Part shown: positions 22,613 through 34,180 of the stretch, in pieces
Numbering within the stretch: position 1 is the stretch's first letter
Layout: each line of letters opens with the position of its first letter
Source of the DNA: Melastoma dodecandrum
Taxonomy: Eukaryota > Streptophyta > Magnoliopsida > Myrtales > Melastomataceae
DNA: 64,000 bases
Direction of reading: 5' to 3'
NCBI GenBank assembly: GCA_029817715.1
Contig: JARUPY010000538.1
Coordinates: 3,224,001 to 3,288,000 of the forward strand
The notes under the pieces: model-generated
What the model was told of the DNA's origin: nothing
Databases searched by the model: none
Seen by the model: only the letters and a program-made list of their open reading frames with translations
Made by a program: the position numbers and the translations under genes

Positions 22613-24950
22613 TTACATATTCCACACACCAAACACAGAGTTATCATTACAAATCTGCTCCGATGTACCTTCACTACGCGGATTGACATCACAAAAGTTG
22701 TTGACACCATATTGTTTAGGAGATCGAGGATTGTCGAAAACACTGCGCATTTTGGATGAGGTAAAAACATACTCTTTGCCATCATCATCTATCTTCTTAC
22801 CTTCATCATCACCGCAACTAAGCTCCAACTCCGCCGTCCAACTTTCAATTTGTTTCCGCAATTTACGGAATGAGTTGTCCGATTTTCCTGCCAAGAAGCA
22901 CATACGTCTGCAACATGTCATCAATATACCCTGGCGCAAATCATCAACGGTCACACCATTATCCTGGTGTGAAAATAGAGCATCACTTGTTTTCTTGGCG
23001 TCCATTGTCCACCTTTGCTTTACCAGATGACTAGGTATGGACAAGAACCGTTCTATTTTGGCAACGTGGAATAGGTGGGAACATGGAAAACCAAATGTCT
23101 CAAAATGTAAGCAACTGCAACTCAGTTGGATGGAAGACTTCGCAGATGTACATTGCACGCACCGTTGCTCACCATCATAACACGACAGAGTGTACACCAT
23201 GGCAATGTTTCCGTCTAGTACTTCTTCTACATAAAATTTTGATTCCTTCTGTATCTCAGCCTGAACCTTACGGAAAGACTTCATTGTATATATGCGACGC
23301 GCATCCTCCTCAAGTCGGCGCAGCATGGTAATACACCTTAAAGATTTCTGAGATGACTTGAAGTCCTCCTCATATTCCTTGTGACGAATATCTTCAACTG
23401 CACGCTCAAAATTGTGTACGAAATCATAAAGCTTATGATTTACATTCACATATTCCTTCATATATAGGTGCATCCTTTCGCACCGTTGAGTGCTTCTAAG
23501 CTCCGCCCAAAAATGTCCATGAAGATACGTTTGCCACCACATATGTCTGCAATCATAAATCTGTTGTAGCCATCTGGTACTTATCGTACCTGTATGTGTC
23601 ATTAAAGAATTCCACTCTTCTTCAACTTCTTCGGATGGTCTACTGTTATACATGAAAGAGGATATACGTCGTCGCATGCCTGCATCCTGTACACGGCGCA
23701 TAATGTTCTTGCTGAAATGCCAAAGGCATAACCTGTGCCTAGCAGTTGGCCACACTTCTCTTACGGAAGCAATCATCGCCTTGTCGGCGTCAGTTACAAC
23801 ACTTATCGGGTGTTTTCCTCCCATAACCAATGTATGAGTCTGCAATAGCCAAGTATAATCAGCAATGGTTTCAGAAGCCATTAAGGCAGCCCCAAATACG
23901 GTTGTCTGATGATGATGAATCACACCCACGATGATGACCATTTGCATTCCATATTTGTTAGTCTTAAAAGTAGAGTCGAAAGCCACGACATCACCAAAAA
24001 TTTGGTAATCAGCTATTGAAGTACTGTCCGCCCAATATATGCGACTCACTTCATTCTTCTCGACAAATGTGTAAAAGGCCATACCCGTGTCGCTATTTCT
24101 CCTACAAAGAAGATATGCTAGCACAGAATCACAACCGCCAGTACTCCCGACTGAGTCTTCCTTAAGCTTCCTGTTATTGAGGTCTTTCATTAAGAAACCA
24201 ACACGCGGATGTCCACCAGATACGTGTACAAGTAGCCGCATAATATCACACTGTCTAAACCCAACATCAAGCATTCGGGTTATAAATGTCATATCTTCGT
24301 CTGAAATGTTCCGCCTTTCTCGCATGAAATAAGACAGCCAGTTACTCACCATTTCATGATTGTGCTTCAACTGAAGAGCTACAAACTTCCATTCTCCAGT
24401 CTCGTCAACTCTAGCTTTGAAGAAACAGTTGCAAGATGTCCTCATAGACGCCCTCACCCGACTATTGGCCGTCAACATAGCTGAATCAGAACATACACCT
24501 TCCCTTGAGCAAACCCACTTTCTCATGACACATTCTCCATTTCTCACTTTCTGACGATCCCTTTTCCTAATTGAAAATCCATGCACAGTTGCGTACATTT
24601 TAATTAACTCTTCAACTTCTTCATCAGTACGAAATGACATATTCATCAACTGATCTTCATTCATATCCCTAAGTATATTGAGGAAGTCATTTGTATCCTT
24701 CTCACCTGCACACACATACCGTAAATTAAGGGACAGATACTGCATTTAGTATTCCCAAACACTTGGCTGCAAATCAAGTAAATATATGCATGAAGGTAAG
24801 AAAGCATTTACCGAATGTTGCGTGCTCTTGGTTGAAGACAAATTCCATTTCTTCAAGAGTGGAATGCGACTCGACACCCTTGCATCCTAGGTTGAATGTA
24901 TCCACCAACTCATTCGAACATATGCACACATCTTGTTCGTCATTTAGAGG
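22613..24950 (-). CDS. FAR1-like MULE transposase
   Basis: Two exons are clear: 24950-24812 and 24705-22613, joined in frame ('HATFGEKDTND') across a GT-AG intron; a further 5' exon must exist, because the first begins at an AG acceptor, and it was not resolved. The product has a FAR1/WRKY-GCM1 DNA-binding domain ('YATVHGFSIRKRD', 'RKWVCSREG', 'TSCNCFFKARV', 'LKHNHEM'), a MULE transposase DDE core ('VVAFDSTFKTNKYGMQM', 'SVVTDADKAM', and a Glu near 'RSTQRCERMHLYM'), and a SWIM zinc finger ('CSCLHFETFGFPCSHL'). These are the standard parts of FAR1/Jittery-type MULE transposases. No stop interrupts the ~745 residues seen. It would bind the TIRs and catalyse excision and insertion. It converges on the ULP1-like gene. 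Confidence 0.92.
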
Positions 24951-25450
24951 CTGCAAAAAAATCAAAGGTAATAGAAATTTGAGCCAATGCTGATCCAGAT
25001 CATTCGTTTAGCAGCATTCAGTGTCAACACTTGCAGAACCTGTGAATTTCGCATCTAACTTCACTAACACATTGGGAATGGCAGGCAGCACACTTCACTA
25101 CGGCATTAACTTCCCATCGAAATCAAACCTAACAACTTTTACTTTACCCCAACAGCCGGCAGAATAACTTCCACACCGGCGGATCTTCCTCTCAGCAACA
25201 ACCGTCGCCGTATTCGGATCGAGGAGTTGCAAACATCCTTCACTGGAAAATCCGACAGATCACAACCGTGTCACAGCTGCTGCGTCCTCCATAACAACCA
25301 CGGCTGGTGCATCCGCCTTCGAGACACCCGCATCTCCTACTACGTTACTCATGCTTCCTCCGAATGAGGCAACTGCAGCACCGCCGAGAGTGCAGCACCG
25401 TCGAGAGGAATGCGGTCGGAGGGAAACTTCTCGGAGGGAACGCCGGTAAT

Positions 25451-26695
25451 AGGAATGTGCTCGGAGGGGACGGTCGGAGGAAAACTTCTCGGAGGGGACG
25501 CCGAGAGAATGCGGTCGGAGGGGAGGCACGCACGGGGAGGACGACGGATGCCAACGACTCCCGCCAACGCAAAACGTTAGTACCTAGGTTAGTAAAACCT
25601 TTAGTAAAAACGAACGGGGACATTTACGTAATTTCACATCGGCCAAAGGTTACTAATTAGGTTCGGAGTTCACTGTTACGTTTAGTAAATTACTAAACTA
25701 TTTAGTAACGCGTTACTAAACCTAGCGGACATTTACTAACAATTTTACTAAATTTGAACAGTAATTTACTAAATCTTAACCAAATGTTAGTAAATGATTA
25801 CTAAAACTTTCGCAGTTTTACGAATACAATTACTAATTTTTTACTATACATGAACAGTGACTTTTTAGACAAATTGTTAGTAATCGGATACTAACGGGGT
25901 TAGTAAAATTCGTTACAAATTTACTAACCCCGTTAGTATCGGATTACTAACGTTACTAACCCCGTTACTATCGGATTACTAACATTACTAACCCCGTTAG
26001 TATCCGATTACTAACGATACTAACCCCGTTAGTATCTGATTACTAACGATACTAACCCCGTTAGTATTCGATTACTAACGTTACTAACCCCGTTAGTATC
26101 GGATTACTAACGTTACTAACCCCGTTAGTATCCGATTACTAACGTTACTAACCCCGTTAGTATTTGATTACTAACAATTTTAGTAAAAACGTTAGTAATC
26201 CGATACTAACGGGGTTAGTAACGTTAGTAATCGGATACTAACGGGGTTAGTATCGTTAGTAATCGGATACTAACGGGGTTAGTAAATTACTAATGAAATT
26301 TACTAACCCCGTTAGTATCCGATTACTAACGTTAATAACCTTGTTAGTACCGGATTACGAACGTTACTAACCCCGTTAGTATTCGATTACTAACGTTTTT
26401 ACTAAAAAATCGGTCTTCATTCGTAAAATCGTTAGTAATCGGATACTAACGGGGTTAGTAACGTTCGTAATCCGGTACTAACGGGGTTAGTAACGTTAGT
26501 AATCGGATACTAACGGGGTTAGTAAATTACTAATGAAATTTACTAACCCCGTTAGTATCCGATTACTAACGATTTTACTAAAAAAAATGTCACTTTTAGT
26601 AAAATTTACTAAAAAATTTAGTAAATTTTACTAACCGATTGATGAAATTTAGTAAAATACGTAACGTTACGTGCACGTAACGTTAGCCCCTTTCT
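25451..26695 (-). repeat. Right TIR of the Mutator-like element (~1.25 kb)
   Basis: Inverted counterpart of 16848-18109 with the same three zones: GC-rich inner part (25451-25570), 'gttagtaatcggatactaac' array (about 25870-26580) and terminal palindrome (26655-26690). Array unit number and order differ somewhat from the left side, so the arrays have rearranged since duplication while the outer ends stay nearly identical. Confidence 0.9.
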
Positions 26696-26704
26696 ATTGC
26701 TGCG

Positions 26705-27247
26705 TTATGATTTACCTTGGGGGGGTAATGATGTGATTAAATAACTACTCTCTTTTGACTATCACTTTTTCATTTTGTAACTTTTTTGAGATATATTTAT
26801 TTACAACTAGAAGTTACTCGATGGGTTTAAAAGGTTTTGCCGGCTGCTCAGGCCCATTAAAGTTAGGTTTCACAGCGTCTGAGAATTCGAAATTTTAATA
26901 TCCAAAATGAATCCCTTACCACTGGTATCCATCCGATTGGGATTAAAAAAAATATATATATTTGATACCCAGATCGATGATTAGGGTGGGGTTGTTGATA
27001 CATAATCTATCCTTAATCAATGATTAAGTACACGCCCCCTATGTGTTTGGTGTTGATTCATTTGTGTGGCTAAAATTATTCGATTTTTTTTTAAGGAATT
27101 GAATCAAATTACTTAGACAACCTCCGTACGGGTAACGGTCACGATTAAATTATACTTTTAATGAGTTAAAATAATTTTATACTTTACAATATTTTTACCA
27201 CTTTTACATGCTTATAACGTGTTGCTCATGTTAAGGTAAAATTGTTA
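26705..27247. other. A/T-rich sequence, no gene seen
   Basis: No open frame with a recognised motif. It is the spacer between the Mutator-like element and the foldback element. Confidence 0.45.
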
Positions 27248-27257
27248 AAGCGCGCAG

Positions 27258-28129
27258 GAGTTTTGTACGGAAATACGGTTAGTTTTAAAAAAAATTTACG
27301 AAATACGGTCTCAGTTTCGTAAAATACGGTTTTACCGTCGATGGGGCGCGTTTTGAAAACGCGTCCTCCGATTTATAAAGAGGACGCGTTTTCAAAACGC
27401 GCCCCCGGCGTGCCAAAGGAAGGGGCGGGTTTTCAAAACCCTAAACCCTAAACCCTTTTCAAAACCCGCCCCTATACGAGATGGGAAAATGGCATGAGGG
27501 CGCGGTCTCAAAACGCGCCCTCATGCCAGGGGCGGGTTTTCAAAACCCGCCCCTTAGACACTTGGAGAAAATTCTCCCAAGTATCGAAATGCCGGGTGGA
27601 GAGAAGAGGGTTGAGGGGGGGGCGGGTTTTCAAAACCCGCCTCCCGAACCCGCCCCTTGAGGGGGGTTGAGGGGGGTCGGGTCTTCAAAACCCGCCCCTC
27701 AACCCCCCTCAAGGGGCGGGTTTCAAACCCGCCCCTCCCCTCAAGGGGCGGGTTTTCAAAACCCGCCCCCCCCCCTCAACCCCCCTAAAACCCGCCCCCC
27801 CTCAACCCCTTTCTCCCCACCCGTCATTCCGATACTTGGGAGAATTTTCTCAAAGTGTCTAAGGGGCGGGTTTAAACCCGCCCCTGGCATGAGAGCGCGT
27901 TTTGAGACCGCGCCCTCGTGTCATTTTCCCATCTCGCATAGGGACGGGTTTTCAAAACCCGCCCCTTCCTTTGGCACGCCGGGGGCGCGTTTTGACATCG
28001 CGTCCTCTTTATAAATCGGAGGACGCGTTTTCAAAACGCGCCCAATCGACGGTAAAACCGTATTTTACGAAACTGAAACCGTATTTCGTAAATTTTTTTT
28101 AAAACTAACCGTATTTCCGTACAAACCTC
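27258..28129. mobile_element. 872-bp foldback (MULE-like) element with 10-bp TSD
   Basis: The sequence is one large inverted repeat. It begins gagttttgtacggaaatacg and ends with the complement cgtatttccgtacaaacctc, flanked by AAGCGCGCAG at 27248-27257 and 28130-28139. Arms carry 'gcgcgttttgaaaacgcgtc' and many 'gggcgggttttcaaaacccg' palindromes, with the spacer 'gatttataaagagg'. A 10-bp duplication and GAG start suggest a non-autonomous Mutator-like foldback. Open frames here (Pro/Arg-rich) are repeat artefacts. The diverged repeat at 296-660 is related. Confidence 0.88.
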
Positions 28130-28491
28130 AAGCGCGCAGGGCACTTTGCATAAACGACTCAAATTGCTTTAAACGTAAAGTAAATATTAATAAATCACCT
28201 TTTGAGAACATGAACATAATATTAATAAAAATATATTAAACAATTCTGGAATCACAGTGGGAAGGGTTAAACAAAAACGTAGAAGACATTTTTATCCTAA
28301 TTAATTAAAAAAGTAAAAATATATATTTTAGCCCGTTAGGATTAATCCGATTATCTATAATTTAAAAGAAATTAAGTGAAAGATTTTTTTTTTTTTGGCT
28401 ATTAGAATGAAATGGTTCTAATATTACTCCCTCTGAATAACGCAAGTTCTAGCAAACATCTTTGTTGTGGCTACATGGGCTAAGTTACTGA

Positions 28492-30285
28492 TCAGACTCT
28501 CCTCGCGGGAACATCGCGTTCATCGTCGTCGTCGTCCACGTAATGCTTCCACAGCCAGTGGTCCCGCCATAGGAGGTAGACTTCCTCGATCGGGACCTGC
28601 TTCGTCTCCGGCAACAGAAAGTACACGAAGCTGCTCATTACCACAATCAGCGCCGCGAACAGGAGGAATATGCCATACTTAAGGTGGCAGAGCGACACCA
28701 GGAAGCACTGCGCGATGAGGGCAGTGAAGATCATGTTAACGCACACCACCATGCTCTGCCCGGCTGACCTCGTCTCGAGGGGGAACAGCTCACTCGGTAC
28801 GAGCCACCCGAGCGGGCCCCAGGATCGCCCATACGCTAGCACGAATACGAAGAACACGATCACTAGGAAGATCCCGATTCCCTTCGGTAGGGCCTCCCCG
28901 TCCCCGAACTTCAGTGCCAGCGTTATCGCGACTGCTACCTGAGATCATCAAGGGTGAAGTTCCATGAGAACAGTCATGAGTGCCGCGGTTTTTTCGAGAA
29001 AAAAAATGGAAGAGTTCTTGAGTCGTACCATGCAGAGGATCATCTCGGCGCCAGCTTCGAGGAAGAAGGCCCGCCTGCCGAACTTATCCACCCAGGCCAT
29101 CGAGATGAAGGGCGCAATGACGAGGGCCGAGTTCGTGATTATTGAACCATACAGAGAAGCGTCTGAACAGAACCCAAGGCTCTGGAGCAAGACAGGGGCG
29201 TAGAACAGAATAGAGTTGTTCCCGGTGAGCTGCTGGAACGCGGGGATCCCAAGGGCCCCAATGATCAACTGGGGCCGGTTCTTTCTCTGGAGGAGATTCC
29301 TAAACGGATGCTTTATGACCTGCGCAGCCTGACTAGCCTCAATGAGGTCATCGAGCTCCGCCTGCACGTTCTTCGTCCCACGGATCTTCTCGAGCACCCT
29401 CCTCCCTTCCTCCAAACGACCCTGCTCGATCAAACTGTTCGGGGTCTCGGGGAGGAAGAGTCCACCAACGAACATCAGTGTGGCTGGAATCGTGGCAAGG
29501 CCGAGCGACAGCCTCCATCCCCACGGGTGGATCTTCTGGGTGCCATAGTTAATGAGTGCCGCGACAAGTACTCCCAGACAGGTTGTCAGTTGGAATAATT
29601 GGTTCACCGCACCCCGGATCTTCGCTGGAGCAATCTCTGACAGATAAAGCGGGACTGCCTACAACAACGAGTATTAGTGACCCACTAAGTAAACAAATCC
29701 CAGAGCATGGCACTGCTTACTTGGTTCCCGAACCCAATGCCAGCTCCGAGAGTATGCGTCCGATGATGAGCATGAAGATGTTGACTGCACAGGCGTTCAA
29801 GGCCCCGCCAATGAAGAAGCTGATGGATCCCAGGAGTATGCTGGCCTTCCTCCCTTTCTTCCTGGTAAGGTGGGAGGCAGCAAAGGTCGTGAGGAGGGCT
29901 GCGAAGTACAACGAGGACGTGAAGAGGGTGAGGATCTGGTCATCGTATTTGCAGTAGTCGGTCTCGTGGAGGTGCATCTGCTTCCTCCTGTAAACCTTAG
30001 GGAAGAACTCCTTGAGGAAATCGTCCATGGAAGTCACTCCACCTTCAAAAATACAAATCAAACAATCAAATCCAACGAACGAATTCGATTTCATAAACCC
30101 TTCCGACGGATCCACAACGAGGGAGTAACAGATTTATGACCGGAAACACCGAGATCGTAGCCGAAGAGGGAACCCCCGAGAGCGGCAACCAGGCAAGCCA
30201 TGATGAAATATCCGGTGATCTCGTATTCGTAAAGATGGGCTCTCTTGAGGCTGGCCCCGTCCACGATCGCGCCTCCTCCCGCCAT
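28492..30285 (-). pseudogene. STP: Sugar transport protein (STP-type hexose/H+ symporter) with a one-base frameshift
   Basis: Four exons: 30285-30141, 30042-29721, 29658-29029, 28938-28492, with GT-AG introns. The product would be about 514 residues, typical for STPs, with the N-terminal 'GGSLFGYDLGVSGGVTSMDD', sugar-transporter signatures 'RKKGRK', 'GRRAFF', 'QQLTGNN', 'YGRSWGPLGWLVPSE' and C-terminal 'PETKQVPIEEVYLLW', and about twelve membrane segments. STPs import glucose and other hexoses with protons at the plasma membrane. The tail resembles the STP5/STP7 subgroup. In exon 2 (about 29745-29750), after 'IGRIL', one base is missing: exons 1 and 2 sum to 467 nt while exon 3 begins in phase 0, and the frame then runs to a stop at the exon end. 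Either the gene is dead or this is an assembly error. Confidence 0.88.
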
Positions 30286-32426
30286 TCTCCCCTCCGCCTC
30301 GCTGCCTGAAATCGACCGAGACGGATTGCTAAGACCACGACCTCTCCTCTGGTTGAGTATGGATTCGCGGGAGTTCAAGGTGTGATATTTGTACGATGAG
30401 GACGATGGCAATGAAGCAGAGATCAATATATAGTTATGTAATAATCAATGTAATTAATCTGCTTGAAAAATAATTTACGTTTTTGATCGGCACGTGCGTC
30501 TGTTACGAGATTTTCATTTCAGATTTTTTAGGATTTTTTTTTTCCCAATAGATTCGGGTCAAATCTGAATTAAATTTAGACCAATAAAAAAACATTAATT
30601 TTTTTTTACATTATCCGAATTTGTAAGAAAGATTAGTCACTCCGTCCTTTCTTCTTATCATGTTGTCCTAACAATAAACGTGATTAGTATATAAATTTTA
30701 GTCGAATTTTCGCTATAGTTCCAGCATACGAGTGTTTCGAAGTTCGACGTTTAGGAATGCGAATGCGATGAACTCTCTCCCAGGCACAGGGCGTGCCGCG
30801 TACTGCGGAATGCAGGGTTCACGCAATGGAGACTGATTTGGTGTCGGAATTCGCGGAGGGGCTGCTGTTTGCTTCATCCTGGTACTGTCGATAAGGGGCT
30901 TAACGCGGATGCTCGAAAAAAGCTTGTCTGTATTTCTATTTCTATATGTTTATGGTCTTCCGACGTCGAACAAAGGGGCGTCATGGGGTACATGATCGAT
31001 CAAAACTATCTTCAACTTGACTTAGCTCCTCGAGTTGACATGGAATATGGGCAGAGGTTCGTTACCTCTGCCGTGGATGCTCTGAGCTTGCTTGCCTACA
31101 ATCTTTCCTTCTCATATGCAGCAACTACATCTTGATGTCCGAGGTCGGCAGACACGAATTATCTTTCCACAGTTGACTTTGCGAGAGACGGTGGTTGTTG
31201 TCTATCTTTGTTCAGGTCTACTGCTGGCGTCTAACAAAGATCGTGTTGTCGTCTGTCCATGGCGGCGATCCATCTTGCCGATAACGAGTACATGCCCGGG
31301 TTCCGGAGCTTCCTCTTCGGTGAAGCATACTAATTCATCTGAGTTAACAGACGAGACCGAGCAAACCCAAACCGGAAAGGTAGGCACATGGGATACAACG
31401 ATCCCTGGTGTTCCTCAACGATCCCTGGTGTCCCTCAGATGGTCTGTCCACGTCGTCGGATGGATGTAGCAGTCCGGCATGACAGCGAGACGGAACTTGA
31501 TCTCTTATAGATCAAACGTACTTATCTCATCCCCAAGACTTCATCAACCGGACTTGTGAACTAATTATACTCTAATTAAATGAAAACTTGAGAAAGAAAA
31601 AGAAGAAAAGGCAAAGACAAAATCCAACGAAATTCACGTGTTGGTAATAAAATGCTTAGTCCGAACCCAAAGAGAGGAACTCCCCCGCCCCTTCACGTCT
31701 TGACCCTTCTTCTTCTTCTTCTTAACCCTGCTCTTGGCGCCGGCCTTCCGTTGGGGGATGATGGCGTTGTGGGCATGATCTACTCGTCCTGGGTTTAGCG
31801 TGATTTTCCCTCTTCTGGGTTCTCGTTTGTTGGGTCCGGTGAAGGTCCAGTCTTTCTTGATGAAGATGACTGATTTTAGTGGGTAACCTTTGTGATCTCT
31901 CTCTGAATTCGGTATGTGCGTCGGCATTCGTTTCCGGAAACATTAGGCGATGCGGGTTCTGCGTTTGGCTGTTGGTGCTAAGTTGCTGGAGATTGTTTTC
32001 TGCAAGTTTTGGTTGCTTTAGAGTGAGGTTGTGTTGTTTACACGTCTGTTTCTCCCATCCGTGTTAGCCGGTAATCACTTTGCTTGTTGGATACACCTGA
32101 TCTTTTTAGCCGCATATGGTTCTATTTAGCTGCGATGGTTTTCATCTAATTAATTTCCACGGCAAAATTTGGGCATAGGTATTGAAAGATTTAGTTGGCG
32201 AGTTTTGCTTTAGATCGGGATTGCGATCTCAAGGGAGGATGTTTATAGCCGAGTCGATGGATGGGGGAGGGGCAGTTGCTTTTACGGGAAGTTGACTGTG
32301 TTGATGATTTATGGGGGTGAATGTTCAGTTAATGGTTTTGCTGTTGGGGTTATGTTTTTGAGGAACAAGTTGATCGGTTGAATTGTTTCTTCACCGATCT
32401 TTCCGAGAGAGTTTCCTCATCTAGTG
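30286..32426. other. Divergent promoter region between the sugar transporter and NINJA
   Basis: The two genes are transcribed away from each other, so both promoters lie here. The part next to 32427, including a ~550-bp T-rich stretch, probably holds the NINJA 5' UTR and a leader intron. Open frames at 30869-31135 and around 31100-31470 have no recognised domain. Confidence 0.45.
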
Positions 32427-34180
32427 ATGGATGAGAATGGACTCGAGCTTAGCCTGGGTCTATCTTTTGGCGGCTCTTCAGGAAAGCAGAAGGACAAAGT
32501 TGGTAGCTCAGACTTAGGGGCAGAAGAAGATGATCAGGGGAATAAATCAGTTAGTGATTTCAGAGGATTTCTCGGTGCTGGTAAGAATAAGCTGGATTCT
32601 ACGCCGATACTTCAAGACGACGTTGTGAAATCTCGGGAGAACTTTTTCAGTGATCTCTCAAAGGGTAATGCCAGAATTGATGAAGAGGTCGATATGGAGG
32701 GGAGTAACAAACGGAAGATGCCATTGGACGAGTTTGGTCATCAAAAGAAACATCCTAGGGAATCTAAGCACTCCGAATCGCCAGACAAGTCCAGAGCTTC
32801 ACATATATCCATTAACACCAGCACTGATTCTGTGGCAGACAATGAGGATGTGGCAGAGTCCGAAGTTGGCGGTTCCACCTCGAAGCTTGCTCCTGAGGTC
32901 AGGAATTTGACTTATGGAGTTCCGTTTTCAGTGCAGCAGATGAATATTGCAACTGGGTCTCAACCAGTTTCTTCAAGGGACTCTAGCTCTCTCGTTGCGC
33001 CTGGCGATCTGATTTATCCTCCCTCTGTAATGAGACATCCCTTGTCAGGTGATGAAGATGAGCGACCAGGTATCACGACAATGGCCTTGGGAAATGCGCC
33101 CATCATCTCGGCATACTCACCTGTCCAGTTGCCAGTGTTTGATAAGGATAACTCAAGGGTGGTGGCTCCTCATGCTGCCTATGCCAGCAAAGGTCCACCT
33201 ACTTCAGGTAAATCCAGTGAATGTGCTGAAAGCAGTTTGTCAATCTGATTACCAACTTTTTAATGGCGATTGATCATATGATGTTGTAGTCTATGCTTTG
33301 CTCTATTGGAACATACGATTGGTGCTATCAATTCACTTCTAAATCTATGAATTTATATTTAGAGTATGTACTTTAGGGAACTGCTAATTATCTGTTGTGC
33401 CCAGCATCGATTCCTTTAGACGTGCCAGTTTTGCAAATGTGCCCCCAATGACTAGAACGAATATCTGTTATCCAAACCTCAGTAGGCCTTGTTAATCCTC
33501 CAAGTCCTGAAAGACTCAAATTTCGCCATGAACTACATGAGTCAATAGACTTGCTTTGATCCAAAACACGCGATAATGGTTTGAATTGTTGTAGTTTCAT
33601 TCTGATGCCATATCTTTATTTCCCTTTGCAATTCACGTTTAGATTCACTTGCAAGTTGGGCTTTATTGTTTCACCGTGTTTGATTTTTGCAGCCCTGAAC
33701 CCAATGAATGCCCACGGTTCTTCTGAGGACTTTCAATATTATAGAACTCGAAGGACAGAAGAGATAGCGAGAGTTGTGGGGAAGCAGCATATCTCTGAGG
33801 AAGGCTCATCGAATCCGTTGGAAGAAGACGTAAAAGCAGTATGTGACAACCTGTTTGCTGAACATGCTGCCATAAAACCAGGCATGGCAGCAGAATTGAA
33901 ATTCGGGGGATCTGGTTCTTTTCCGAATCTGCCTTGGGTTTCCGCTACCGGGCCGGGTTCAAATGGGAAGACAATCTCAGGAGTCAGTTACCGGTACAGC
34001 ACGAAAAAGATAAAGATCGTCTGTGCTTGCCACGGTTCTCACTTGTCACCCGAGGCGTTCGTGCAACATGCTTCCGAAGAAAAATCCAACCTGGAAAATG
34101 GGACTGCTGCCCTACCCGCAGTTCAAAACAACAATCCCTCATCATCTGCTCAAGAGTTGATGCAGCGGTCTGCAATGTAG
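32427..34180 (+). CDS. NINJA: NINJA, adaptor of jasmonate co-repression
   Basis: Two exons (32427-33207 and 33693-34180) join in frame to 422 residues. An EAR motif LELSLGL lies at residues 6-12; the middle is Ser-rich with a basic 'NKRKMP' patch and 'DNEDVAESEVGGSTS'; the C-terminus is the conserved NINJA/AFP domain ('KPGMAAELKFGGSGSFPNLP', 'ISGVSYRYSTKKIKIVCACH'). In the known family the EAR motif recruits TOPLESS and the C-terminal domain binds the TIFY motif of JAZ repressors, so the protein keeps MYC-driven jasmonate genes off in the nucleus. The ATG at 32427 gives the family start 'MDENGLELSLGL'. The ATL gene lies 2.1 kb downstream on the same strand, as homologues do in Arabidopsis (from memory). 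Confidence 0.95.

Larger units (their letters stand above)
16839..26704. mobile_element. ~9.85-kb Mutator-like element carrying ULP1-like and FAR1-like genes
   Basis: Both ends carry a matching inverted repeat that starts GGAAGCGGCTAACG (left) or AGAAAGGGGCTAACG (right, reversed) and runs on through 'ttacgtgcacgtaacgtt' for about 1.25 kb. The flanks share the direct repeat ATTGCTGC (16839-16846 and 26696-26703; nine bases with one mismatch), as expected of MULE target duplication. Inside are two convergent genes, each pointing inward from its own TIR: a ULP1-like protease (18202-22288, +) and a FAR1/MULE transposase (22613-24950, -). This mirrors MuDR, where two genes are also driven convergently from the TIRs. 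Both reading frames look intact, so the element may be, or recently have been, autonomous. ULP1-bearing MULEs (KAONASHI type) are known in Arabidopsis. Confidence 0.92.

Noticed and set aside
27667..28102. Pro/Arg-rich open frames in the foldback element
   Set aside because: They arise from the inverted 'gggcgggttttcaaaacccg' repeats and have no domain or codon-use support.
30869..31135. Open frame of 88 residues with 'YGQRFVTSAVDALSLLAYNL'
   Set aside because: It faintly recalls a histone-fold segment but lacks the following helices, and no splice partner was found.
31634..31927. Minus-strand Lys-rich frame ('KSRVKKKKKKGQDVKGRG')
   Set aside because: It lies in the likely leader of NINJA; the Lys run comes from a CTT microsatellite.
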